Shown here: piece after piece, positions 1-11,040 of the stretch
Position numbering within the stretch: position 1 is the stretch's first letter
Layout of the letters: each line of letters opens with the position of its first letter
Assembly (NCBI GenBank): GCA_905221605.1
Contig: CAJNDS010001068.1
Location: 239,501 to 303,500, forward strand
Direction: 5' to 3'
Source: Symbiodinium natans
Lineage: Eukaryota; Sar; Dinophyceae; Suessiales; Symbiodiniaceae
DNA: 64,000 bases
Position numbers and translations under genes: made by a program
Notes under the pieces: generated by a model
The model's database searches: none
What the model was told of the DNA's origin: nothing
What the model saw: only the letters and a program-made list of their open reading frames with translations

Positions 1-429
1 TTTTTCAAATCGGTTTCGAATTAATTATCTAGGATCATGAAGTAAATATCGAAAATGAACTAGAATCTCCCATGAAATACGAATATCTCGGATAATAGAA
101 AATGAGATAGTTCCGGAAACGTTGCAAGAGACTTCTACTCCCAAAAGTATAAATTGAGAAACGCCAATTGAGAAAGGAGGCATCTATTCCGAAGGTGCAA
201 ATGATTTCTACGTCCAAAAAAACCAATTAATAATCACGAGGTATCATCAATTCGGAACAAGCGATATTTATGCGCAAAAATACCAACTAGAATATATAAA
301 AATATGATCAAGATATTCCAATCGGACCTCAATATACTGAGAGATATTGAATTGCCATACTAAATCATAGCGTATGATATAAGCGATTGCATTCAATCAT
401 CGACATGCCGACGGCATATGCGCCCCAAA

Positions 430-650
430 CAAATGAATGAGAATCCATAGGCATGAAAATAAGAAGAAGATCGAATTTTCCAAGACGTCTCGACATACTT
501 AAGGATTCGTCATCTTTCCCAATTACCAGGCATCTCAGAAAGACGAAAAAAGACAAGCAAAACGAAGATTCCCAAAAGAAATGAATCAATATTGAGATAA
601 AGAATCGAAATCGAAAAGAATATTCTAATGAGACGAATCATTATTTCGAT
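430..650 (+). repeat. Diverged dispersed repeat, copy 1
   Basis: This segment aligns by eye in the same orientation with 2,285-2,495. Shared blocks in order include GAATCCATA, an AAGAAGA..TCGAATT block, CATCTCAGAAAGAC, AACGAAGATTCC, ATCAATATTGAGA and CGAAATC..AAAAG. Similarity is clearly partial, so the copies are old. No coding potential was recognised. Confidence 0.5.
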
Positions 651-2284
651 CTCCATAAACATCAATCTTATTCAGAAAATAGGCTCGACCCATGATCCTG
701 CGCGAGGGGCATCCTACAAAGATTTCGAATGAAGGGAAAAAAATCATGAATGAATAGATTCCATCAAAGATCCCATCCACAACATTCGTTGGGCTTCGAT
801 GACCCTGATCTCCAAGGAATATCTATTCGATAATGAATTTTAAATATCAATAATATTCAAGAATATAATTTGGATCCATTGAATATTCGTGATTTTGGAT
901 CAAAAAGATTCTCAAAGATCTCCCTATATCTATTGTCGTATTTTAATGAAGCAAGGCATATCGAGGAATATTTCCAATCCCAATTATTCATATATTCAGA
1001 AATTTTAGGATATCATCTTTGAATCTTCTCAATGATATTCTTAGTCGTAGATGCTATTCGCACCGATATTCGTTCTTCAGATTTCCGACGGGCACTAATT
1101 CATCAAAAAACTTACGGATCTTGCTCTCCGAATGATCGCCATCGTAGGTTCCCTAGCTGCCGGCAGCTGCTAGCAAGATGAACGACTTACCACGTCGCGT
1201 CTGGTCAGCGCTTCCTCTCCGCATACTTGGAGACTGCATAATAAAAGACGAGGCTATCTCATAATCTAATTCTAGACGAGAACTTTTCGTCTTGCTCAAG
1301 AATTGTTTTGGCATGATACTCGGATCAAGGTATTAACTGGGCGAACCTATGGATCGTCAGGAAAGAAATTATGCTGGGGATTCTGGGGACTTTTGGAGGC
1401 AGAATTCATCTAAGAGAGGGTCATATCATATATTATTGAACTTTTCGTACGAGAAATTTTGAACCATCTATATTTTATTTGACAAGGGTTCCAATTGAGG
1501 ATTTATCTTATGACATTACTTAATCATTCGGAAAATATCATCACGGAACATTATATACATGATTTACTTGCATCCTTGACTCATACATACCAAGATATGA
1601 TATCCATGAGGGTCCACCAATTATGGGTAATAAAATCGAACATCGAATCCTTCGAATATGGCGACCGATCCCCAATCGTAAATCTATCGAAATTCGAAAT
1701 ATGGGATCAGATAAGAGAAGACCTTATATCAGGGCCGCTGATCTTTGAATGAATCAAGATTTGGTTGAGCTGGGCCCGTAGCAATTTTCTGGGGTCTTGA
1801 TTTGTTGTGATCGTCATACGAGTCTCCAATTCTTTTCTAATTCGGGATGGTTGCGGATGTTTGAATGTGTGGAAGAGAACTTATGATTCGTGTTGGTATT
1901 TTGTGATCTCCCGAGATCCTGGATATCAGATGTCAATGATATATCTAGATATTTTTTTGATCTCTATTTATTCATTGGGAGATTATAGAAATCGTTTCTC
2001 ATTTATATGAATCTCTGAGGAGGATTCATATTTAACTAATATTTTTGGAAATATATAGTTTTTTATTCCGATATAGAAATATCATGATGGATCCAAATAT
2101 ATGATATCCTAAAGGATCCAACGTCTGTCCACAATAATTAAATCTCTGGATTCTGATATAATCACGATCCGCATCTTTAGTTGCCATCACGCGTAAACGC
2201 GCCCTCCCTGAACAAGCCCCTTGGTCTAGAAACACCTATATGAAATATTCCATATGGGCGACATCTTCGTCCAAACAGATGAAA

Positions 2285-2495
2285 AGGAATCCATATCCAC
2301 GGCAGCAAGAAGAATTTCGAATTCTACGAGATACCTCGCCATTCTTAAACATCCACCATCATCCCCAAAATACGAGACATCTCAGAAAGACATTCAAATG
2401 ATAAGAAAAAACGAAGATTCCTAAACGATATATATCAATATTGAGAAATTATCGAAATCAAAAAGGCATTCTGGAGAGATGAATCAATTATAATT
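2285..2495 (+). repeat. Diverged dispersed repeat, copy 2
   Basis: Direct-orientation partner of 430-650, with the same ordered blocks (CATCTCAGAAAGAC, AACGAAGATTCC, ATCAATATTGAGA). It lies just upstream of another repeated block (2,600-3,020), so the two may be parts of one longer element. Confidence 0.5.
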
Positions 2496-2599
2496 TACTA
2501 ATTCGTGGATTCTAAAAATATTCTATTTGCCATAATTTCTCGATAATAATTGATCATGATATCATAATCGCACTACGAACGGGTACGAATGTCTATTCT

Positions 2600-3020
2600 T
2601 GTTGCGCCAGAGGATTACGATGCCTCTCGCGAATTCTTATTGGCTATTTCTTGAAAAGTATGATTTATCAAGATGGTATCTCTCGTGCAGACTGGAAAGC
2701 CTTTGCACCATGACGGCTAGCGATGGTCATTTGAGGCGTTGAACTTCTGGGATTGCTTCTCTTTCACGATTCTACTTTATTTCATTATCACGATCTAGAT
2801 TTGAGAATTCCTTCGTCCTTCTATTTTTCCTTCTTTTCTGACATCTTCCCTTAATTGGAGGTGATTGATATATCTGCCCATTCATGATTCGCCTTATTTG
2901 GGATTTCCTCTACGCATTTCATTGTTTGATTCTGGGATTCTCATTATTTAATATGAGAAGGTTTTTATCCTGATATTTGAATGGATAAGATTTCTTTCTC
3001 TTCTCATTCGAAGGGTCCGG
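2600..3020 (+). repeat. Diverged repeat family, A+T-rich copy A
   Basis: This segment shares an ordered set of blocks with 5,670-5,890 and 6,890-7,370: ATTCTTATTGGCTATTTCTTGA, a TTCCTTCTTTTC..ACATCTTCCCTTAATT block, GGAGGTGATTGATATATCTG, and CCCATTCATGATTCG. Copy 5,670-5,890 follows directly after a retroelement ORF remnant, so the family may be the 3' end of that retroelement. Confidence 0.4.
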
Positions 3021-4922
3021 CTCCAGGAATTCTATAGATGGATATCACAATATATTGAGAGATGATGAACCATTAATTATTCATCCCCACGCAACGCGCG
3101 CACATGACCCGCCGATAACAGGCCAAATACGAGCTCGGAATATTCCCAATCAAATAAGATAGATCTGATAATTTGAAATAATGAATATTTATTTCAATAT
3201 TGAAAATAATCAATCCCAAGATCCCCATGATAAAGAGGAAATTTAATTTTCATCCATTACTATTCTCATAGATCCGATTCCAAAATATTCTCAGGCTTCC
3301 GATATGGATCATCATAATAATACTCCAATAGAGTCCTTAATTATCGATATGATATCATACGATATCAATATTGAATCTTGCCAATATAAAGAAAGATTCA
3401 TACGATCCAAAGGCCTCCTATAATCAAAGAGGAATAGAAATTCATGCTCGTCAATATCCACGAAAGTATCTAGAGATTTCTTATAAATCAAAATCCAGGA
3501 ACTCGGAAGATCATCAAGATCCAATATCAGACCACAAATTATCTCCTCATATCGATCCAATTCACCAACCCTTGGCTGATTCAATAGGCAACGGTCCTAT
3601 ACAAAGGGAATCATCCTAAACAGAACAATCATATTCCCATATCGTAATCAGGAACGTATATTCTCAAAAATATATTCAATATATCCTCGCCATCACGATC
3701 TATAAAGATTATCATGAATATCATTTGCTAGATTATCCCCACAAATCTATATATATGTCGGTATTACTTCTGAAATATAAGACGTAATCCCTCTGCAAAT
3801 CAATCGGGATTCGAGTTTTTAAAATGAATTGGATATAATCTTTCAATAATCTATATTTCGTATCGATCGTCTCCCATGATATCGAATATGATCGATTCAT
3901 ATCCCATATTCATGGCTTCGTATTATTTCCCCCAAGCTTTCAAATCGAATTTTCGTTTAGCATAAGACTTTGCCATTGAAAACTCCACACTCGGGGAAAT
4001 AACCAAATTCGCTAATAACGTCCCCCTCCGCCCCGAACTAGATCCAGAGAAAATGGAGCCAAAGAAACGTAGAGGAAAATAGAATATCATATCAATTTGG
4101 ATAATTGAAAAAGAAATCCTAATGATTCTAATATTCATATTATTCTGGAATTCGATCTATATATTCCTTCTCAAAACGCTTATATCGAGAAAATCGTGAT
4201 AAATGAAAATCAATATCAAATAAGCGCAAAATTCTCTGCAAATTTCTCGGGCTCCCGGCAATGAATAATACGATGGCGCTCAAAGCAAATATATTCATGA
4301 TATTGCAATAATATAGAAATACGCTCCTGTGATAAATAAAGCGTTTGACCGGGCGACCTCCCGAGGGACTCATCTATAATCTTATAAGGAATCAAATAGC
4401 ACTATATCATTCCTCTATCTTCAATTCGTCGATATAATCGTTCACAATCGAATCAAAATCTATCTCCTATTCACTTCAACGTTGCTGGATTTCTCGGTTC
4501 ATATATTTTTATTCGATATATCCTGCCATATTCGATTCGATATCATCAATTATGAATTGAGAGATTATCGTAAAATCAAGAATAATATGAGGCAGGAAAT
4601 TCCATGAAGATTATCGAAAAAAGGAATCGATAAAATGAATGAGGATATCAATAGATCGAAATTCGGGTGTCGCTGACAATAGGCCAATTAATTTCAATTT
4701 CAATTCAATATTCCCATCAGAACGACCTCGATAGATCTCGTCTCGAATTCCCTTCTGAAGAGATTTTTTATCGATCATTGGGCAAATGAAATAATGATGA
4801 TCCCAATTATCCGAAATTTGAGGATTAATTCGGAATCTTCATCTTCCTCAAAATATTTGAAGATCAAATCGTCCAGAAAAAAGAGAAAATATAGATATTG
4901 ATAAAATAAATCTCGAATATAA

Positions 4923-5467
4923 GAATCGGAAGATTATGAGGCCAATTTACGACCGCAACTCGAAGCTTCGGGGTTGTTGCCGGACGCGCCGCAACGACGC
5001 CCAGCGGACGTGTTACTGCCAACAACGAATTTGTTGAAACAGACCTCATGGCGTAGGTATTCAAATTTGGCCCTCGATTGTGCCGTCGTATGTCCTTTTG
5101 CCATTTCGGCTCCCGCTCGAGCGACCGAGGGGCCAGCTGCTACTGCAAAGGCTTACGCAGAGCACAAACGCCGGGCACAGGACACTGCACGACAATGCGC
5201 AACACAAAAAAAATTGGCTTCCAACCTATCATCTTTGAAATGCTGGGAGGTTGTGATCCTGAAACGGCATCCTTCCTTAATGACTTGTGCCAGGATCACG
5301 ACGGCGTGCAGCACCGTCGACCGGGTAGTTGTCGACGTCTTTTGCAGACTCGAGTTGCTTTCTTATTACAGCGACATATCGGGCAAACCCTCATGAAGTA
5401 TCGTAGAGCACAGGCGAAATCTGGCAATGAGGATGCAGGCCGATATCTGAATTTTTTCAATTCTTGA
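4923..5467 (+). pseudogene. C-terminal remnant of a retroelement ORF, frameshifted
   Basis: One frame is open from 4,923 and reads NLRPQLEASGLLPDAPQRRP then ADVLLP, later LALDCAVVCPFAISAPARA and KAYAEHKRRAQDTARQC. At about 5,205-5,213 a run of eight A residues shifts the sense to the next frame, which continues FQPIIFEMLGGCDPETASFL and RVAFLLQRHIGQTLMKYR to a stop at 5,467. The order RPADV, a D-x-V strand, a KR..DTA..C helix, F-P-(I/M)-x-E-x-x-G-G and a final R..LLQR helix is what I recall for the region after the reverse transcriptase domain of many non-LTR retroelement ORFs. The patch is much richer in G+C than its surroundings. The frame is broken and no RT core is present, so it is a fossil. 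The family assignment is from memory; an unrelated conserved ORF is possible. Confidence 0.55.
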
Positions 5468-5669
5468 TTATGTCGATGGGATCTTCTTTGAATTTTTGAG
5501 TCGTCCGTACTTTCATCGTATTGCCAGGCGTGTCCCACCGCAGGCTCCGCCAGATGCTGCCTTCGGCCGACATACGCGGGCGCTTGCGTGGCGAGGCGAC
5601 GGAAGCGTGATGCTTTGTATATAATTTGATTTTCACCCTTATTATGTTTCACTTTATGGAACCTTCGTT
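5468..5669. other. Spacer after retroelement remnant
   Basis: Intermediate G+C sequence following the stop at 5,467. Open frames here on the minus strand mirror the remnant and show no motif of their own. Probably the start of the 3' untranslated part of the dead retroelement. Confidence 0.3.
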
Positions 5670-5890
5670 GTCTTCTTCTATTTTTCGTCTTTCTGGGACG
5701 CCTCTTTAATTGGGGGTGGTTTCGGATTTTTGTGCACGTCGAGGTGTCTTGGAGAGCACGAAATCTTGGTTGTTTGATCTCGTTTTTGTTTCTGGGGTGC
5801 CCGGACGCAGAAGACGTCGCACTCTCTTAATATTATGTCTCTTTTCTTAATTGGCGCTTTTGGAAACAGAAACCTCTTGCGTCCAGAAGA
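5670..5890 (+). repeat. Diverged repeat family, G+C-richer copy B
   Basis: Shares with copies A (2,600-3,020) and C (6,890-7,370) the ordered blocks TTCTATTTTTC, CTTTAATTGGGGGTGG and GTTGTTTGATCTC. Later TTAATTGGCG and CTCTTGCGTCCAGAAG recur as a reversed, diverged copy near 118-185. At most differing sites this copy has G or C where A and C have A or T. Confidence 0.4.
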
Positions 5891-6837
5891 TTCGGAAGAT
5901 TATGCCCCCCCCACCCATCGATTCAACTCTCGTCGTATTTCATTGAATTCTTGAATTCCAAGGAAGATAAGATATCGAGAAATGCCCTTCGTGATGCCTC
6001 CATTGCTTATATAATCAATTCCTATCAATTTATTATCATTTGTCCTTCCATATAGGATCCAGGGCTTCCAAACATTACGAGGCAATTATCCACCCCAAAT
6101 CAGAATAATTTAGGATGAGGAATGATCAATTGATATATAATTCAGATAAAAATCGAGAGACTACAATGAACGTAATATCAATTCGATGATATTCGTGATT
6201 CCCTATACGAAACGATTCTAGGATCAATCCGAGCCCCTCATGCTTCGGATGGAGACACATCTGGATCCACGACTCAATTGGAATCATATATCCCAATTTT
6301 GTCCCAAAGATCTGATGGATCCTATCATCATACCAAATGAATAATCCATCCAAGAAGTGGTATGGGGAGATCCGAGCAAGGAATTATAATTATCAGAACC
6401 CCCATTACCTTCTATAGAAGGTGGAAAGATATATGACGATTCTATATTTGCTCCAATATTGGGATCAATATATCAAAATACACGATTTTTCATAAAATTC
6501 TTTCATTTAGGGAATCTGCCCGCAATTCGGAATTTCCAATATCTGAATAACAAGATCTCCCTTCTCTATCAAGAGGCTCATGATATGGAAATTTATTTCA
6601 TCTTTGGGAAATCTATATTATATGATTCCTTTTCGTCATCTATAAAAGAAATCCTCGGGATGAAATATGGATATTTATGGATGATCTATCTTTCCCAATG
6701 ATCATTCGGGAGGGAGATGACCTTCTCAATTACCATAGGATCTAAGATCATTTATTCTTGGATTTCTTGATTATCTTTAGCTTCTCTTCTAACATCCATT
6801 GATTTCTATATTATAGTATTATTCGAATGAATATCTC
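5891..6837. other. A+T-rich sequence without a recognised gene
   Basis: No frame shows a known motif. The longest open frame (6,459-6,701, plus strand) is rich in Ile, Phe, Tyr and Lys, as expected from base composition alone, and is not annotated as a gene. Confidence 0.4.
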
Positions 6838-6854
6838 CTCTCTCTCTCTCTCTC
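6838..6854. repeat. CT microsatellite
   Basis: An uninterrupted CT dinucleotide run ends at 6,854 just before CCGATTT. Confidence 0.85.
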
Positions 6855-6889
6855 CGATTTAATATTGGATCATGAATCAAGATTAATTG

Positions 6890-7370
6890 ATATTTTAGAG
6901 AATAGAAATCTCTTGCATCATTATATATGATAGAAATATTTCATTCTTATTGATTATTTCTTGAATAATATACCTTTTAGAATATAGATATATTGAAAAA
7001 GAATATATTTGAGAGCTATCTATTGAATCTGAAAAAAATCTTGAATTTCTGGAATATTCCATTTTCAAATATATTCGGAATATCTTCATCTTCATATTAT
7101 TTTCCTTTCTTCAGAGATATCTTCCTTTAATTAAAAATGGTGGTAGATATATTTGCCCAATCATCATTCGTCTCATTAGAGCCTGCCAAATAAGAACGAT
7201 ATTATGAATTTTTATGGAAAGAAAATATTGAAGAAAATATTGAAATGAAATCAATATATTGATCCATATCTTCCTTTTTTTTAAATATCTATATCAAAGA
7301 TTTTTTCGATAGAAATCTCAAAAAGCAATTTTTGGCAACAGAAGTCTCCTATACCAAATTCGGTAATCAA
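6890..7370 (+). repeat. Diverged repeat family, A+T-rich copy C
   Basis: Shares ordered blocks with copies A and B: ATTCTTATTGATTATTTCTTGA, a TATTTTCCTTTCTTC block, CTTTAATTAAAAATGGTGG, GATATATTTGCCC and ATTCGTCTCATT. Where copies A and B read GGAGG or GGGGG this copy has a run of A. Confidence 0.4.
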
Positions 7371-8637
7371 TTGCCTCAAAACATCAAGAAATCGAAGCCC
7401 AGCGACACATTAAAACTCCCTCGCCACCCCCAATTTCCGGCGTATCTCAAAGTCCAGACGAATCGAAACACTATTATACTATATAATCGAATAAAAACTT
7501 ACGAATAAAAATATATCATTATAATTTTAAAATTCAAGATATATACTTTTATATCGAATATTGGAGTTCGTATTCCAAGACATTTGAAAACGATTCCATG
7601 ACCATCATCAATCCAAATCCAAAATAATTTAAATGAATTTATTCGGATATATCGATATTTTTCACCGATAAAAATTATTGAAGAAAAATTTTTCTTCCAG
7701 GGAAATATTGATATAGATATCAAAAGTGTCATATTTTGAAACCTCGCCATTCATGTCGCTTCAAAACAAGGACCATTAGCACGCTACCGCGATCAGTAAC
7801 GCCAGAGAATAGAGGCGTGTACTCCAAACCATCACGGCACTGATCAATGCGTTCTATTCCTTTCCGCCTACAAGTAAGCAAGATCCACGGTCAAAGACAG
7901 CTAGCCTGTTGGGCATTTGGGCAGTATATGACAAGATTGCGTACGGGTTGTCAGGTGGAAACGGTTTCAGGATTCTGCAATATATGTGCGCATCGTCCAG
8001 TCTTAGTAACAGTGCTCGAGCGGAAAGGAGAAACCAGCGTGCTTCAAAACATCAGGCATTCACCGCCGCACTCCCCTGCAAAACAGCTGTCCTGTATTAC
8101 TGGGCCTTCAAGGCTCCAGCAAGCTGTTCAATTGGCGACCGCTTGCGGTTGTGGACTGAAGGGCAACCTGTGTTGGCCTCTGCTGACCTCTTGGGTTGTC
8201 TTGTTGCTAGGAGTCCTTCCATCAAGTGAGTCGTGCTGCTACTCCGACTGCCACTGCTAGTACAACACCAGCTGCTTTTACTACTACTACTCGGGGGTTG
8301 TCTCCTAATTGATGCTACGCTTTCCTACCCCCTTCAAACCTCATAGGTTTTGCCAATTTTCAACAAAAGCCTCGAGATCAGTCTTTTGCTTCTTACCCTT
8401 CCGTTTTGCAATTCCGAGAATGTGCTTGGCTGGAGCGGATGGTTACGACCGTGTTGCTCTAAGCATGCAAGCCAAAAACGCTGGTTTCTCCCTCCTACAA
8501 CTGCTACTCGACGAGGACTGCTGTTGCTACTCCTGATGCTTCCCCACCGCAGTTCTGCCTTGCTCGCCTGCAATTGCTGCTAGTTGCTGGAAAAGATCAG
8601 CATCGCCTTTTCCAGTCTGCCCCCAAAAACGTTTAGC
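7371..8637. other. Transition from A+T-rich block to G+C-richer DNA, no gene called
   Basis: Base composition changes at about 7,750. Several overlapping frames are open on the plus strand between 7,847 and 8,583 and on the minus strand at 8,334-8,573, but none shows a domain. One plus-strand frame around 8,228-8,290 encodes a Thr/Ala/Ser-rich stretch made of (A/G)CT-type codons, similar in style to linkers of secreted dinoflagellate proteins. The words GGAGAAACCAGCG occur at about 8,029 and, inverted, at about 8,488. The part next to 8,637 may hold the 3' UTR of the PAN-domain gene. Confidence 0.35.
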
Positions 8638-9703
8638 TCATGGATAGAGAGGAGGCTGAAAGGACTTCATGCCAGACTGCGTCCAACCTCCATCCGTGTA
8701 GTTCATGCATGTGTGGCCTGGAACATACTGGACAGCCTGGATGCCTTGGGCACGTGTCCAAATCTCACATCGCGTGTAGAAGTTGTACTCCACACCTTTG
8801 CACCCCTGCCACTTGGCACATGTCTCCTGGCACTCTTGCAACGAGGACGCCTCAACAACAATGTAGTTCTCAGGCGGATTGTCCGTCGGCGTTGCCCCTC
8901 GGCATGCGCGGTCGATCCCTCCTTCCAAGGGCGAGAAGACGGGTGCAAGGGTGTACCTTACTTCTCCAATAACCAAGGGGAAAAGAAGGTTAAACTTTAA
9001 CATTCCTACTACATAAGGAAACCGAAAAAGTTAAAGTTCCACCAAAGGAAGTAAGATGCTTGAGGCAAACGGTGCCTGCTGCACCATAGGTTCTTTGGAT
9101 GCCTTCATGTGGCGTCCAGAGCTCACATCGTTTGGTGGCCGAGGTGTATTCAACACCCTTGCAGAAGGGCGACATGGCAACGCACCGCGCTTTGCAGGCC
9201 TCCAGTCCAGGAGCAACACTGACCAGAAAGTCATCATTGGACCCGCTGCAGGCTTGATTCTCCCATACAGTCACTGGCAGCCAGTCTGCTAGAACCGTCG
9301 TCGTGGTGGAAGTTGTTTCGGTGGTCCTTGTGCCACAGCTGACTGGCAGCACCGCGGAAGAAAAGTCACTATCCCCACAGTACTTGAAGCTGCCGTCGTC
9401 ACGATAGATGATGTCATTGTGGCAGGTTGCAAAGCCTTCTCCATCCGAAAGTGCAAAGGGTGGGCTTGGAACTCCATCTTGCCTGCAGCACCGGTTAGTT
9501 GCGTCCCAGTGGCAAGCAACCATGCCACCGTAAGCAAGCATGTTCCCGTACTTCGCCGACGCCCAAAGGTCGAACTTGTCCAAGGACTGGGGGCCTTCAT
9601 ACCACCAAAAGCATGGGGCCTCAGAAGGACACTCTCGAGAACCCCTGACGGCCACAGTTCCCAGCAGCATGGCCATGGCAACCCGAGACCCAGCAAGTGC
9701 CAT
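8638..9703 (-). CDS. Secreted cysteine-rich protein with two PAN/Apple-like domains, two exons
   Basis: Exon 1 starts with an ATG at 9,703 and encodes a typical signal peptide (MALAGSRVAMAMLLGTVAV, then RGS). A Cys- and Trp-rich segment of unknown family follows (about residues 22-125), then a Thr-rich linker (TTETTSTTTTV). A first PAN-like module covers about residues 147-215: ACSG, LEACKARC, FCKGVEY, RCELWT, GTVCLKH. The frame then runs into non-conserved sequence. A second frame at 8,638-8,963 encodes a second module with the same spacing: RACRG, LQECQETC, GCKGVEYN, RCEIWT, HTCMNY, ending at a TAG at 8,638. A GT-AG intron at 8,964-9,042 joins the two in frame. PAN domains mediate protein or carbohydrate binding outside the cell, so a secreted or surface adhesion role is inferred. 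The N-terminal region was not recognised. The exact splice sites are my choice among close alternatives. Confidence 0.7.
8964..9042 (-). other. Predicted 79-nt intron in the PAN-domain gene
   Basis: On the coding strand the donor is TTTG|GTGGAA and the acceptor TTGGAG|AAG, which keeps the frame of both PAN modules. CTTACTTC at 8,957-8,964 and its exact reverse complement GAAGTAAG at 9,048-9,055 bracket the intron. Inside lies a near-palindrome, GTTAAACTTTAAC. Terminal inverted repeats of this kind are reported for introner elements in dinoflagellates, so a transposon origin of the intron is possible. Confidence 0.45.
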
Positions 9704-9756
9704 GGGTGCTTGGATTTCAGGCGGGCAGGAGAAGTCACTCTAATTGCGCCTTGCAA

Positions 9757-10790
9757 TCGTTCTCAGGCGCCTTGAGCCGTCATCAAGAGAAAGCAAGAAA
9801 GTAACGCCGGATGCTTCAGCGAGCCTCGTGGAAACTCATGGAAGGAATGCTGCAGATAATGTTTATGTGATTTAAACCATGGCGGGCTCAATTGGTACTG
9901 ACAGTCCATCTGTTGACATACAAGATTAGATTCGACTCTGACTACACTTTGTTAGGAACTTCTACCCTAAGGTATGATATGAAGATTCCAACATAGGGCC
10001 CTTACTTCTAGTTTTGCTTGTTTTATAAACTTCAAATTGATTACCAATGTCCAAGAAGAAACATCCGACGTAGGACCAGGAAGGATCTAAGGCGTGGCAT
10101 GAAGGAACCCATTTCTCGACGATCCGGCTGCTGAGGCTTCCCGGGCTGTACACGATGGGCCGCAGTTGCTAGAGATGCGAAACGTTGGCAGCTCCAGCAG
10201 AGGACGGTCGATGGACGATCTCGGACAGGGAATGGCAAGACAAAAATTACGTTTCGTTCGTTGGCAGCATTCCAGGAGCCTAGAAAGCCTACTCAGCTGA
10301 CGGAAGAGGGCTGGGAAAGCTTGTGGCCAATTCAACTCTGACGAGCATCAAAACCGGCGATACTGTCGGCGCCCAACCGAAGCAAACAAACTTCGAAGAG
10401 AAGGTTCTGGGCAGTTCTGGGGAGAGAAACTGGATCGAGTCTGTCGAGCTTCAGGCATGTCGCGAAGACCCACAGCGGCTTCGTATTTTCGGATACCAAG
10501 GGCACGTGACTGCTGGCAAAGTGCATCATCGGGGTGTGCTGTATGGATGCGCGTTTCTGTCTCTGGACCTCTCAATCCTGCGGTGCACGAATCCAAGCTC
10601 TGTATCCATCAAACCCCAAAGCAATCGCAAACGATGCCTCTAGCTTCATTATTCATTATCCTCAAGCGCCTCCTCCAGGGCTCAAATGTTACATTGCAGG
10701 CCAGGCGGCGTAGGCCATGTGGATGCAATCTTGCCTTTTCCGCCCGCGAGCTGGCGTCGCGGGCCGCCTGCGAGATTCTAAACCCTAAGC
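9757..10790. other. Non-repetitive sequence, no gene recognised
   Basis: Between the start of the PAN gene and the first telomere-like array I see overlapping short open frames on both strands (for example around 10,323-10,643), none with a motif. The promoter of the PAN gene should lie in the first few hundred bases after 9,703, but no TATA-like or spliced-leader acceptor signal can be defended. Confidence 0.35.
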
Positions 10791-11040
10791 CGGCCTAAAC
10801 TCCAGACCCCAAACCCAAACCCCAAACCCTAGACCCTAAACCTCCTAAGCCCTGAGCCCCAAGCCCTTGAATTTTCAGTGCCATTGCGCATACGCAAAAC
10901 TCCCATTCAGTGCCACCGTTGCAATAGGCCCCCCCCCCCCCTCCCCACCATGGTATCCCCCCCCCGCCCTAACCCCAAATCCGAAACCCTAAACTCTAAA
11001 CCCCGAACCCTGAATCCCTGGCCCTGAACCCTAAGGGGTG

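Larger units (their letters stand above)
1..4922. other. A+T-rich block of diverged repeats, no gene called
   Basis: This stretch is strongly A+T-rich, with recurrent GATATC, TCGAAT and AATCGA words, and contains no telomere-like repeats, unlike the rest of the window after about 10.8 kb. Open frames are short, lack recognisable motifs and follow base composition, so none is annotated. The sequence contains at least two pairs of diverged repeat copies, listed separately. A near-palindrome around AGCTGCCGGCAGCT lies near 1,153-1,175 in a small G+C-richer island. I read the block as old transposon debris that has drifted towards A+T. Confidence 0.55.

Noticed and set aside
1495-1752. 85-codon frame in the A+T-rich block
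   Set aside because: No motif, no supporting codon bias, and neighbouring repeat copies are not coding.
1-7750. Organellar or bacterial contamination for the A+T-rich block
   Set aside because: No organellar gene motifs and no long bacterial frames; the retroelement remnant and repeats fit eukaryotic nuclear DNA. A mis-joined contig at about 7,750 cannot be excluded without reads.
8990-9050. C-terminal end of PAN exon 1 as written in the open frame
   Set aside because: Residues after the last PAN cysteine lose conservation and cover the predicted intron; splicing to the second PAN module is more likely.
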